Part shown: positions 1-6,741 of the stretch, piece after piece | Numbering within the stretch: the first letter of the stretch is position 1 | How the letters are laid out: each line of letters begins with the position of its first letter | From: CAZIWX01 sp964543125 | GTDB lineage: Bacteria > Fidelibacterota > UBA8477 | Direction: 5' to 3' | Assembly: GCA_964543125.1 (NCBI GenBank) | Contig: CAZIWX010000069.1 | Location: forward strand, 1 to 13,187 | DNA length: 13,187 nt | Notes under the pieces: model-generated | The model's input: only the letters and a program-made list of their open reading frames with translations | Told to the model about the DNA's origin: nothing | Databases searched by the model: none | Position numbers and translations under genes: made by a program

Positions 1-126
1 TCAGCTGCTCTACTCCCGATGGCTATCGGGAAGCTAGCGGTGCGTTTTCAAACCGAGCTTCCTTTTTGAGGGAGCGAGCCTGGTCAGCTGCTCTACTCCC
101 GATGGCTATCGGGAAGCTAGCGGTGC
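1..126. repeat. Two-copy direct repeat, 83-bp period, with hairpins
   Basis: The 43 bases at 1-43 recur exactly at 84-126. Each copy contains a hairpin formed by CCCGAT, a 4-base GGCT loop and ATCGGG (15-30 and 98-113), lengthened by one T-A pair. The 40-base linker holds a second imperfect hairpin (GCTTCC 57-62 with GGGAGC 70-75, one G-U pair, T-rich loop). After 126 the similarity stops. The first copy begins at the window edge, so the array may continue to the left. No open frame of note covers it. It lies about 55 bases beyond the stop of the minus-strand PrpD-like gene, so it could act in 3'-end formation or be an intergenic REP-like element. The exact repetition is seen; the role is inferred. 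Confidence 0.85.
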
Positions 127-181
127 AAATTTTTAAAAAGCAAGCGAATATAGTTGCCGGGTCAAGGTGTGTCAACTGTCA

Positions 182-1561
182 CTAAACTACCAGTTTAGCC
201 ATGAATTCCCGGGTTGAGAACCTCTCTGCATTAAAAATGGTTGCTTTGATTTCAGCTTGGCGTTCCGGGGTTAGAAGCGGTGCTGACAAGCCATAAAATT
301 TGTTCTCGATATCCTCAATCGACATGGGTTCCCGGGGATCCCCTTTGGGATATTCCAGGTAAACCGAATACTCCGCACCGGCTTTGGTTTTAACCGTAAC
401 CCGTGAAGGTTGTCTGGCCGGAAACAGCTCCTCGAATTCCTGACTCGCTTTACCCTTGATCTTATAGATCAGTGCTTTCACCCGGGGGTCATTGATCTTG
501 CCCTCCGAAAAGGTCTGGGTCGTGATCTTGCGGTCGATGATGGCGCGCGCCACGCAATAGGGCAGACTGTGATCGGCGGTTTCACGGCTGGTGGGCTCAT
601 ATTTATGGGGGTCGAATAGGATATCTACCGCCCGGGCGATAGTGGTGATTTCCACCTCTTCGATTTCATTCGGCCGGATATCATTGTCGATAATGGCTTT
701 CAGCGTAGCCGTGATATGCGTATGCGTTAGCGCCTCGGTGGGAAACGCCTTCATGCTGCATTGGAGAATGCGGTAGGATTCTCCCAAACCACCCACCAGT
801 TTCTCCCGGTCCCAACCGGGGCCAAGTACATCCATCAAACCCTCCTTGCCTTCAAAAACCGCCTCCGTTCCCGAATACCCTTTTTGCGCCATCAGAGCAG
901 CGAATACACCGGACTGGACCGCCATGGGATCCACCGTATTTTTTAGCATGGTGAGCTGACCGGCGGTGGGACACCCAATCGTATGATTATGACTGCCATT
1001 AATCCCAATCGCATTCACCATTTGGTCTGGGGTCAGGCCCAGCAGTTTCCCAGCCACGATGGGGGAAACGAATTGAGTCAGGGTGGCATGATGCCATTTT
1101 CGCTCGCGCACCCCGGGTATGGCAAACTCACACAATCGCTGTTCGAATTCATACGCCAACACAATGGCCACGATCACATTTTCCATGGAGGCATTCACCC
1201 GTTCACCCACCGCCAGCGCCGCCGGAATCAGGTCTGACGGATGGGATGGATCCTCTTTCCAGTAGATGTCATTGAAATCCAGGGCACGGATCATAAGCGC
1301 ATTCACCAGCGTGGCATTCACGGCCGGCATTTTGTCGCCAAATCCAATCAGGGTTGCTTCGTCTTGGCCGCCTATTTCAGAATAAATTTCACGCAGGATA
1401 TTAACATCCCGGGTGTGATAACCACCGAAAGCACAGCCCAGGGAATCGTAGAGATAGCGTTTTACCTCGTTTATCACTTTTGCCGGTAGATCGGAGTATT
1501 TTAATCCGGCCGCAAATTCGGAAATTGTACGGGAAAGGGATTTTTCGTTTGATTGAGTCAT
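182..1561 (-). CDS. MmgE/PrpD family protein (2-methylcitrate dehydratase / cis-aconitate decarboxylase superfamily)
   Basis: 459 residues, close to the usual 450-480 for the family. Members dehydrate or decarboxylate citrate-like tricarboxylic acids in the cytoplasm; known examples are 2-methylcitrate dehydratase (PrpD) and cis-aconitate decarboxylase. Family landmarks occur in order: the N-terminal SLGCAFGGY segment (40-48), NALMIRALDFND (87-98) followed by SHPSD (106-110), WHHAT (156-160), the AIGINGSHNH helix (184-193), K207, the SGVFAALMAQKGYSG helix (217-231), SMKAFPTEALTH (269-280) and HSLPYCVA (331-338). The Asp of DFND, His107, His158, Lys207 and Lys271 fall where the family keeps active-site residues. 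The ATG start has GGAG five bases upstream. The gene lies 172 bp downstream of, and on the same strand as, a beta-decarboxylating dehydrogenase, which suggests linked organic-acid metabolism. No PrpB, PrpC or citrate-synthase-like gene is in view, so methylcitrate specificity is not shown and no gene symbol is assigned. Confidence 0.9.
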   Translation of the reverse strand: MTQSNEKSLSRTISEFAAGLKYSDLPAKVINEVKRYLYDSLGCAFGGYHTRDVNILREIYSEIGGQDEATLIGFGDKMPAVNATLVNALMIRALDFNDIYWKEDPSHPSDLIPAALAVGERVNASMENVIVAIVLAYEFEQRLCEFAIPGVRERKWHHATLTQFVSPIVAGKLLGLTPDQMVNAIGINGSHNHTIGCPTAGQLTMLKNTVDPMAVQSGVFAALMAQKGYSGTEAVFEGKEGLMDVLGPGWDREKLVGGLGESYRILQCSMKAFPTEALTHTHITATLKAIIDNDIRPNEIEEVEITTIARAVDILFDPHKYEPTSRETADHSLPYCVARAIIDRKITTQTFSEGKINDPRVKALIYKIKGKASQEFEELFPARQPSRVTVKTKAGAEYSVYLEYPKGDPREPMSIEDIENKFYGLSAPLLTPERQAEIKATIFNAERFSTREFMAKLVV

Positions 1562-1733
1562 GGGGGCTCCGGGGTTATTCAGCGTCGTTTATTTAATAAT
1601 AATTTGCAACCAAGGGTTGAAAAGGGGTTAGTAACCAGTAATCAGTTGTCAGCAGCTACAAGATTCGGAGTGAATTGCCTTGAGCAAGCCGGATAATAAC
1701 CGTCCTGCTCACTACTATCTACTTATCCCCTCT
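1562..1733. other. Spacer between dehydrogenase and PrpD-like genes
   Basis: 172 bases between two minus-strand genes. No coding frame or convincing terminator was found. The part at about 1628-1655 (GTTAGTAACCAGTAATCAG and neighbours) consists of short degenerate GTTA/AACCAG words that resemble those in the spacer at 5149-5216. The gap is long for a tight operon, so co-transcription is possible but unproven. Confidence 0.5.
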
Positions 1734-2852
1734 TCATATTTCCCTGGCAATTTCCTCCGCCAGCTCCAAGGTGGTATTCTTGCCACCCATATCATAGGTG
1801 CGGACCCGGCCTTTCCGGATGACGGTGGCAACCGCCGTTTCAATGCGAGCTGCTTTGTCCAATTCACCCAGCCATTCCAGCATCATCTTGGCTGCCAAAA
1901 TGGTGGCAATGGGATTGACCTTATACTGACCATAGTATTTGGGTGCGGAACCATGAGTCGGTTCAAAAACCGCAAAATTATCACCGATGTTGCCGGAACA
2001 GGCGAACCCGAGTCCACCGATGAGTTGGGCCGCCAGATCGGATAGAATATCGCCGAACATGTTTTCCGCCACGAGGATTTCGTAATTCTGGGGATTTTTC
2101 ACCAGCCACATGCACTGGGCATCAATATTGGTCTCCCATAGTTCAATACCGGGATAATTCCGGGCAATTTCCCGGGCGGTGCGGATCATCAAACCGCCGG
2201 TTTCCCGCAGTACATTGGGTTTGTCCACCACGGTAACAGCTTTTTTACCGAACTTCCGGGCGTATTCAAATCCCTGGGTAATAATACTGGCACATCCCTG
2301 CCGGGACATGATTCGGGTGGACATAGCGATATTTTCCAGCCCCTTATTCTTGAATTTCTTCATTTTGGGATGATTCCGGTCCAGAGCGTCGTAAACATCC
2401 CGCGGTAGCGGGAAAAACTCCACACCACCGTACATGCCTTCGGTGTTTTCCCGGAAAATAGCGATGTCGATATTGTCTCTGTAATTCAGTGGATTCCCGG
2501 GATACGCTTTGCACGGCCGCAAGTTCGTGTGGAGGTTGAATTTCTGGCGCATGCGCACGATGGGGGAGAAATAGACCAAGCCCTGGCCCTGCAGGTCCGG
2601 GATCAACTCTTTTTCAGCCTCTTCCTTGGGCTTGGAGGTGATGGCGCCGAACAGACCGGCATCACAGGTTTTCATCATATCAATTGTTCGTTGCGGAAAC
2701 GCATCGCCTTCGGCTTTCCAGATTTCCCAACCGATATCACCCCGGATATACTCAGCCTTAAAATTGATTTTATCCAAAATAATACGGGCCGCTTCCATTA
2801 CTTCATTGCCTACGCCGTCTCCCGGCAACCAGGCAATCCGCCATTGGGTCAT
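1734..2852 (-). CDS. Isocitrate/isopropylmalate dehydrogenase family protein
   Basis: 372 residues, a full-length member of the NAD(P)- and metal-dependent beta-decarboxylating dehydrogenases, which oxidise and decarboxylate (2R,3S)-2-hydroxy acids. Seen: N-terminal GDGVGNEV (11-18), the substrate-Arg region from R100/R102 to LRP (111-113), FRENTEGMYGG (133-143) with the catalytic-type Tyr141, the VVDKPNVLRETGG segment (208-220) with catalytic-type Lys211, Asp244 and the DILSD pair (D268, D272) for the metal, and EPTHGSAPKYYG (297-308). Lys305-Tyr306 match the Lys-Tyr pair with which E. coli-type isocitrate dehydrogenase binds the NADP 2'-phosphate, rather than the Asp typical of NAD-dependent isopropylmalate dehydrogenase. 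The substrate loop reads SPIVRMR, which matches neither the classical isocitrate (SxN) nor the isopropylmalate pattern, so the substrate is left open. The ATG has AAGGAGA six bases upstream. It is probably co-oriented for co-expression with the PrpD-like gene downstream. Confidence 0.9.
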   Translation of the reverse strand: MTQWRIAWLPGDGVGNEVMEAARIILDKINFKAEYIRGDIGWEIWKAEGDAFPQRTIDMMKTCDAGLFGAITSKPKEEAEKELIPDLQGQGLVYFSPIVRMRQKFNLHTNLRPCKAYPGNPLNYRDNIDIAIFRENTEGMYGGVEFFPLPRDVYDALDRNHPKMKKFKNKGLENIAMSTRIMSRQGCASIITQGFEYARKFGKKAVTVVDKPNVLRETGGLMIRTAREIARNYPGIELWETNIDAQCMWLVKNPQNYEILVAENMFGDILSDLAAQLIGGLGFACSGNIGDNFAVFEPTHGSAPKYYGQYKVNPIATILAAKMMLEWLGELDKAARIETAVATVIRKGRVRTYDMGGKNTTLELAEEIAREI

Positions 2853-3184
2853 CCTGAATCTCCTTCCGGTACCACATCTGCATTCAGACGGGCTAATAAT
2901 AATAGCTGCATAAAAACGAATTGATTCAAAACAAGGTCCGTTGGCGGGACCTTTGATTTCTTATGCAATTGGTGGTGCGTTTAGCCATCAAACCGTTGCT
3001 TCCAGACTCAAAAATTATCACCTGTTTCGCTGCATCAGCTTTCAGCCTGAGCAACAATGTAGGCTCCGCAATGTATGAGTGCAACCGAATATCCTTTCGT
3101 TTAATTCCAACCAGCCGCTTATTTCATGGGCGTGGTTGAAGCCTTATCTTACACGCCAAAACAGGAATCCCTCAATCGGATCCA
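2853..3184. other. 332-bp divergent intergenic region
   Basis: It separates the minus-strand dehydrogenase from the plus-strand barrel gene and so should hold promoters for both. Apart from the Shine-Dalgarno sequence of the dehydrogenase (2859-2865) and the inverted repeat at 2933-2953, no element is clear. Reading upstream in frame from the 3185 start meets a TGA at 3137-3139, so the barrel gene does not extend far into the spacer. Frames on both strands look non-coding, and no remnant of an M1 catalytic domain was seen here. Confidence 0.6.
2933..2953. repeat. Perfect 7-bp inverted repeat (hairpin)
   Basis: AAGGTCC (2933-2939) pairs with GGACCTT (2947-2953) across a 7-base loop. It lies 81 bases upstream of the dehydrogenase start codon on the minus strand. 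It is followed by a TGATTTCTT stretch on the plus strand and by GTTTTG on the minus strand, neither of which is a strong U-tract. It could be a leader hairpin, an operator or a weak terminator. Confidence 0.55.
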
Positions 3185-5128
3185 ATGCTGCATTTTTCCC
3201 GGAATATCCTCTTTACAATCACCCTGTTGTCCGTGGTGCGGGCCGGCCAATTTTTCTTTCAGGATTCATCCGCCGTGACACCGCTTTACAAACGCTATCC
3301 GCTCCCCAAATATGTCCCTGATCCACGGCGTGCTTTTGCGGTGAATCTTACGAATTATTTGGATGAATTAGGGAAAGCGCTGGTCGCGCACAAAGCGCCC
3401 GCGGGCGAGGATATGAGTTGGTTCTACGGCTCCTACGGACTGCTCAATATGGAGTCCGGCGATCTGGGAGTCGATCAACCCCTGGGTGAAATTCAAAATA
3501 TTATTCCCAACATCTGGTCCGATGCCCGCAACCTCACCATGGTGCAGTTGATGCGCAAAGCCGATGCGATCCTGACCCACGGTGTGACGGTGCCCCTGTT
3601 TCGTCCCGAGCGGCCCTTTCGAATTCAAACCGCTGAAGAACGACTGGTCAATTATTTCAACGGCATGCGCCACCTGGAAATGCTGCGCTATACCGTTGGT
3701 GACAGCCTGTTCGAGGAAATCGTCCAACGTACCGATGCCAGTGGGGAGAATGGAGAATCACTCACTGATACCCTGATCTCCCAAATCGCGACCCACACCA
3801 CCGCACCGTTGGCCAATGCATTTTTAAAGGCCTTGAAAACCACGGATCGCACCGATCCGATGCTGACGGCGGTGCGGGCCAAACCCGGGTCGGTTTCTCT
3901 GCGACTGGTCCAATTGGGCGCCTGGAATTTCCCGGTTACCTTGCGATTCATCACCGCAGCGGGGGATACCTTGATTAAGCGCGGTGTCTGGCCCGGCGCC
4001 AATTCCCGGCAGTTCAAAACGCCGGGCAAAGTGCGGAGCATCATGGTTGATCCGGATGAAGCGCTGGTAGAAATCCACCGGTATAACAACCATTGGCCGA
4101 TGTTCCCGGATCTCCTGCGCATCCAACCCTTTTGGGGCCTGCCGAGTTGGGAGTATTACAAGGTGATCGTCTCACCGGTATCCTGGCGGGACTGGAATGA
4201 AATCCGGCGTTATGGGCTCCGGTTGCGCGGCGGAATCGGCGTTGATCTGATGCCGCTGTACCCCAGTGATTACCGGCACCGGTGGATGGTGGAAATTTCG
4301 GCCTATGGACACGCCGATGAACCGGACAAATGGGGACTCAGGCTCAATTATGGTCACCCGCTTTCCTGGCCGCGGCGCCTGTTTTTTGATGCCGACCTAA
4401 AACTCTTTCATGATTACCAGCATTATGAGGCAAGGTTTGTTAAGTACATCGGTGAGTCGCGCTATCCGTTTCAGGGATTTCAACTTCAATACCAGCGCCT
4501 GACTTCAGTGTTGGGCTGGGCCTACTACGGGAATCAGGCGAGTTGGAATAAGCGGGTGCGCGTGCCGTATATTCGACTGAATCTCACCCGGTTTATGCTC
4601 ACTGAAAGCGGTTATCAACTTCATTATCAGGCGGGAATTATTCAGGGGTGGAATGGCTTGCATACAACCCCTTTCACCCTGTACCGTGCTTCCATGGGAG
4701 TGGGTGGCCTTCTGTTCAGATGGCTCCGGGCGGAGTTTCGGGGGATTGGTGGATATGAACGGGGTGCCGTGCCCTATCCCTTCGAATTTTCTCAAACGCG
4801 AACCTGGATTCATTCTGCGGCCAGTCTGCCCGGTTTGCAAGGCCAGCCTACGCGGGACCAACCGGTGAATGCCTATGTGGGCGGACGCGTTTCATTGGGC
4901 TACTGGTACAAAACTTTCCAACCCAAGATTTTTGCTTCGGGGGTTTTATATGGTGCTGAACAAACACCATTGAACCAAGCGGCGCTGGGGAAAGCGTTCG
5001 GTATTGGCCTGGAACACCAGTCCTTCTTCTTCCTGGGATTATACTTCCCGTTCTGGCAATCCAACCCACGGCCCGGTGAACAACAATGGGCCCTCCGGTA
5101 TCAGTGGAAATTTGGGTTGTATTTGTAA
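3185..5128 (+). CDS. Exported protein: M1-peptidase-like C-terminal region without zinc site, fused to predicted outer-membrane beta-barrel
   Basis: 647 residues. The N-terminus is a signal peptide (basic start, hydrophobic NILFTITLLSVV, likely cleavage near RA-G at 20). Residues about 150-180 (NYFNGMRHLEMLRYTVGDSLF) resemble the helix pair that follows the active site in M1 aminopeptidases (the 'GALVLHMLRRELGDEAF' type). Residues about 215-305, ending in SIMVDPDEALVEIHRYNN, resemble the Ig-like domain that closes many bacterial M1 proteins. No HExxH or other zinc motif is present. From about 340 to the end, alternating Trp/Tyr/Phe-rich strands, many of them paired, finish in WALRYQWKFGLYL, as in outer-membrane barrels of the BamA/TamA or surface-antigen type. 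The ATG at 3185 has only a weak GGAT-like ribosome site, but the signal peptide supports it. Catalysis is unlikely; a binding, assembly or transport role at the outer membrane is inferred. The homology statements come from motif memory, not from a search. Confidence 0.7.
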   Translation: MLHFSRNILFTITLLSVVRAGQFFFQDSSAVTPLYKRYPLPKYVPDPRRAFAVNLTNYLDELGKALVAHKAPAGEDMSWFYGSYGLLNMESGDLGVDQPLGEIQNIIPNIWSDARNLTMVQLMRKADAILTHGVTVPLFRPERPFRIQTAEERLVNYFNGMRHLEMLRYTVGDSLFEEIVQRTDASGENGESLTDTLISQIATHTTAPLANAFLKALKTTDRTDPMLTAVRAKPGSVSLRLVQLGAWNFPVTLRFITAAGDTLIKRGVWPGANSRQFKTPGKVRSIMVDPDEALVEIHRYNNHWPMFPDLLRIQPFWGLPSWEYYKVIVSPVSWRDWNEIRRYGLRLRGGIGVDLMPLYPSDYRHRWMVEISAYGHADEPDKWGLRLNYGHPLSWPRRLFFDADLKLFHDYQHYEARFVKYIGESRYPFQGFQLQYQRLTSVLGWAYYGNQASWNKRVRVPYIRLNLTRFMLTESGYQLHYQAGIIQGWNGLHTTPFTLYRASMGVGGLLFRWLRAEFRGIGGYERGAVPYPFEFSQTRTWIHSAASLPGLQGQPTRDQPVNAYVGGRVSLGYWYKTFQPKIFASGVLYGAEQTPLNQAALGKAFGIGLEHQSFFFLGLYFPFWQSNPRPGEQQWALRYQWKFGLYL

Positions 5129-5148
5129 TTCGTTCTTGGAGCCGGGTT

Positions 5149-5216
5149 GCTGGTTATTTGTTATTTTGTCCGTGTTCGTCTGTGACTAATGGCTAAAATG
5201 ATTTGGTCTAACCAGC
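5149..5216. repeat. 8-bp inverted repeat between convergent genes
   Basis: GCTGGTTA (5149-5156) is exactly complementary to TAACCAGC (5209-5216), with 52 bases between. It lies in the 111-bp spacer between the convergent barrel gene and apt. The loop is long for an intrinsic terminator and neither side has a clean U-tract. The intervening CCGTGTTCGTCTGTG text resembles intergenic filler often seen in FCB genomes, by recollection only. Confidence 0.45.
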
Positions 5217-5239
5217 ATTTTCCCATGGCAAATCAAAGC

Positions 5240-5779
5240 CTACTCCCCCGCAAACGCCACCAACGAAAAAACAGGATAGTTTTTAAGCGCCGCCGCCCCA
5301 TTCAAGTTTGGCAGGTCCACCACAAAGCCAAAGGCCGCTACCGTTCCACCCAGGCGCTCCACCAATTGTGCCACCGCTTTAGCTGTTCCACCGGTGGCCA
5401 ACAGGTCATCAATGATGAGCACCTTCTGGCCGGGCTGAATGGCGTCCTTATGGACTTCCAGGGTGTTGGTTCCGTATTCCAGCGTGTAGGTTTCTGAGAT
5501 GGATTCGGCCGGGAGCTTACCGGGTTTTCGCATGAGGATACAGCCTAGATTCAGTTTGTAGGCCAAGGTGCCGGCCAGGACAAAGCCCCGGCTCTCAATT
5601 CCGGCAATGACATCAAAGTCATACGCCTGAGATGCTTCGTACAGAGCGTCAATTGTGAGTTGGAAGCCTTCCGGATCCTTGAACAGCGTGGTCACATCGC
5701 GGAACTGAATACCGGGAATTGGAAAGTCAGGAATGGTACGAATACTGTTGCGAATTTTGTCGAGGCTGGCTGGCTGCAT
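5240..5779 (-). CDS. apt: Adenine phosphoribosyltransferase
   Basis: 179 residues, typical for Apt. It converts adenine and PRPP to AMP and pyrophosphate in the cytoplasm (purine salvage). Seen: the N-terminal IPDFPIPGIQFRDVTTLF segment (16-33), ESRGF (62-66) of the adenine-site region, the flexible-loop segment RKPGKLPAESISETYTLEYG (84-103), and the PRPP-binding loop VLIIDDLLATGGTA (120-133) with its paired Asp residues. The start was set at the ATG at 5777-5779. A TTG two codons upstream (5783-5785) is also in frame, but the AGGAC ribosome site would then be only one base away, whereas it is seven from the ATG. Apt is divergent from the methyltransferase gene across a roughly 130-bp spacer and convergent with the barrel gene. 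All key residues seem intact. Confidence 0.96.
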   Translation of the reverse strand: MQPASLDKIRNSIRTIPDFPIPGIQFRDVTTLFKDPEGFQLTIDALYEASQAYDFDVIAGIESRGFVLAGTLAYKLNLGCILMRKPGKLPAESISETYTLEYGTNTLEVHKDAIQPGQKVLIIDDLLATGGTAKAVAQLVERLGGTVAAFGFVVDLPNLNGAAALKNYPVFSLVAFAGE

Positions 5780-5786
5780 TTTCAAT

Positions 5787-5791
5787 GTCCT
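5787..5791 (-). promoter_or_regulatory. Ribosome binding site that fixes the apt start
   Basis: On the minus strand this reads AGGAC, seven bases from the ATG at 5777-5779 and one base from the alternative TTG at 5783-5785. The same AGGAC site with the same seven-base spacing precedes the M6 protease gene (10652-10657). Confidence 0.65.
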
Positions 5792-5839
5792 GTCTTAATT
5801 CAAATAATTTCCGTTTGGCGCCGGTCACTGGCCATTAAC

Positions 5840-5889
5840 TTTGCACTTTCTGCAAAACGTGGCGCGGGAAAATTTCAGTTCCCCGCCAC
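5840..5889. promoter_or_regulatory. Two adjacent dyads upstream of the methyltransferase gene
   Basis: A perfect dyad, TTTGCA-CTTTC-TGCAAA (5840-5856), is followed at once by a longer hairpin. In the latter GTGGCG (5859-5864) pairs with CGCCAC (5884-5889), and after one C-C mismatch the stem continues with GG/CC, a G-T and an A-T pair. The hairpin ends 21 bases before the GTG start at 5911 and leaves the AGGGGAA ribosome site (5897-5903) free. The first dyad looks like a possible operator and the second like a 5'-leader hairpin. The region also serves apt in the other direction. Confidence 0.5.
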
Positions 5890-5910
5890 ACAAAATAGGG
5901 GAATGACGCC

Positions 5911-6534
5911 GTGAGTAAACATGCGCACGGATCATCGGTTTCTCAACACCAATTTTGGGAATCCATCTATGCCGCCGGTGAGCCGGGCTGGGATTTGAAG
6001 ACACCAACGCCAGTGTTTAAGGATCTGCTGCAAACCGGTGAAATTCAGCCGGGGAAAATTTGTATTCCCGGAGCCGGTTTGGGGTATGACGCCGTATTGT
6101 TTGCTCAACATGGATTCGAAGTCACTACTCTGGAATTTGCAACCACCGCGGTGAAACATCAGCGCCGGTTAGCGGATGCGGCCGATGTGGAACTGGAAAT
6201 CCGTGCCGGTGACATCTTTAATTTGCCCCGGGAACTGATGGGTGTATTTGACACTATCGTGGAATATGTGACTCTGTGCGCCGTCACACCGGAGCGCCAG
6301 GCGGAATTTGCCAAGATCATGGCTGGCCTGCTTAAACCGGCTGGGAAATACATCAGTTTGTTGTTTCCCATCGAAGACCGGGCCGGCGGTCCGCCGTTTG
6401 GTCTGAATGAAAATGAAATCAGCAATACTTTTGAGAGCGCCGGCCTGGTTTTGGAAGCCGCCCGGATTCATCCCAAAACCATAAAGCCCCGCCGGGGCCG
6501 GGAAAAATTGCTGACCTTTTGTAAACCGGTCTAA
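5911..6534 (+). CDS. SAM-dependent methyltransferase, thiopurine S-methyltransferase (TPMT) family
   Basis: 207 residues, normal for bacterial TPMT-like class I methyltransferases, which move a methyl group from SAM to sulfur, selenium, tellurium, halide or small thiol acceptors in the cytoplasm. Seen: the N-terminal FWESIYAAGEPGWDL signature (15-29), the SAM-binding glycine motif CIPGAGLGYDAVLFAQHG (51-68), the acidic residue after strand 2 in TTLEFA (72-77), AGDIFNL (99-105), the EYVTLCAV segment (118-125) and LLFPIEDRAGGPPFGLNENE (150-169), whose GGPPF is characteristic of the family. The start is GTG, with AGGGGAA seven bases upstream. The natural acceptor cannot be told from sequence. 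It is divergent from apt, with two dyads in the shared spacer. No neighbour suggests a specific detoxification pathway. Confidence 0.92.
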   Translation: MSKHAHGSSVSQHQFWESIYAAGEPGWDLKTPTPVFKDLLQTGEIQPGKICIPGAGLGYDAVLFAQHGFEVTTLEFATTAVKHQRRLADAADVELEIRAGDIFNLPRELMGVFDTIVEYVTLCAVTPERQAEFAKIMAGLLKPAGKYISLLFPIEDRAGGPPFGLNENEISNTFESAGLVLEAARIHPKTIKPRRGREKLLTFCKPV

Positions 6535-6741
6535 GCCTAAGATTTAACCGGGCTTTAGGTGATTGCTGGATCGAATAGCCTGTTTTCTCCCGCGGACCGG
6601 GGACCCGCGGCAAATTTCTTCACGCGCTTTTCGGTCCGAGGCTCGGTTCTTGACGGATTAGTCCTTTTTGATCCCTTTACCTGTCCGGCCGGGAAAAGGC
6701 AGGGACGAAAAATAAAGTACTTTCCTGGTATTACCTGAAAT
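6535..6741. other. Non-coding spacer rich in GC hairpins
   Basis: Lies between the ends of two convergent genes. A CCGCGG pair (6590-6595 and 6605-6610, 9-base loop) can form a short strong hairpin. Further self-complementary patches include CCGAGGCTCGG (6636-6646) and a CCTG/CAGG pair around the CCGGCCGG at about 6683-6690. Directly after the methyltransferase stop, an imperfect CTAAGCC/GGCTTTAG stem (6531-6558) could end transcription but has no T-tract. Open frames here look like chance: odd composition and no ribosome sites. Confidence 0.4.

Noticed and set aside
1..126. CRISPR array reading of the left-edge repeat
   Set aside because: Only two copies, one 40-base hairpin-bearing linker and no cas genes; better described as an intergenic repeat.
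3368..4126. Long antisense frames inside the barrel gene
   Set aside because: They lie opposite a well-supported exported protein and lack ribosome sites and domain features; shadow frames.
5780..5785. TTG start for apt two codons upstream
   Set aside because: The AGGAC site would be only one base away; the ATG at 5777-5779 has proper spacing.
5903..5914. Three-codon upstream frame (ATG ACG CCG TGA) overlapping the methyltransferase GTG start
   Set aside because: Its ATG lies inside or directly against the ribosome site, so translation from it is unlikely; probably chance.
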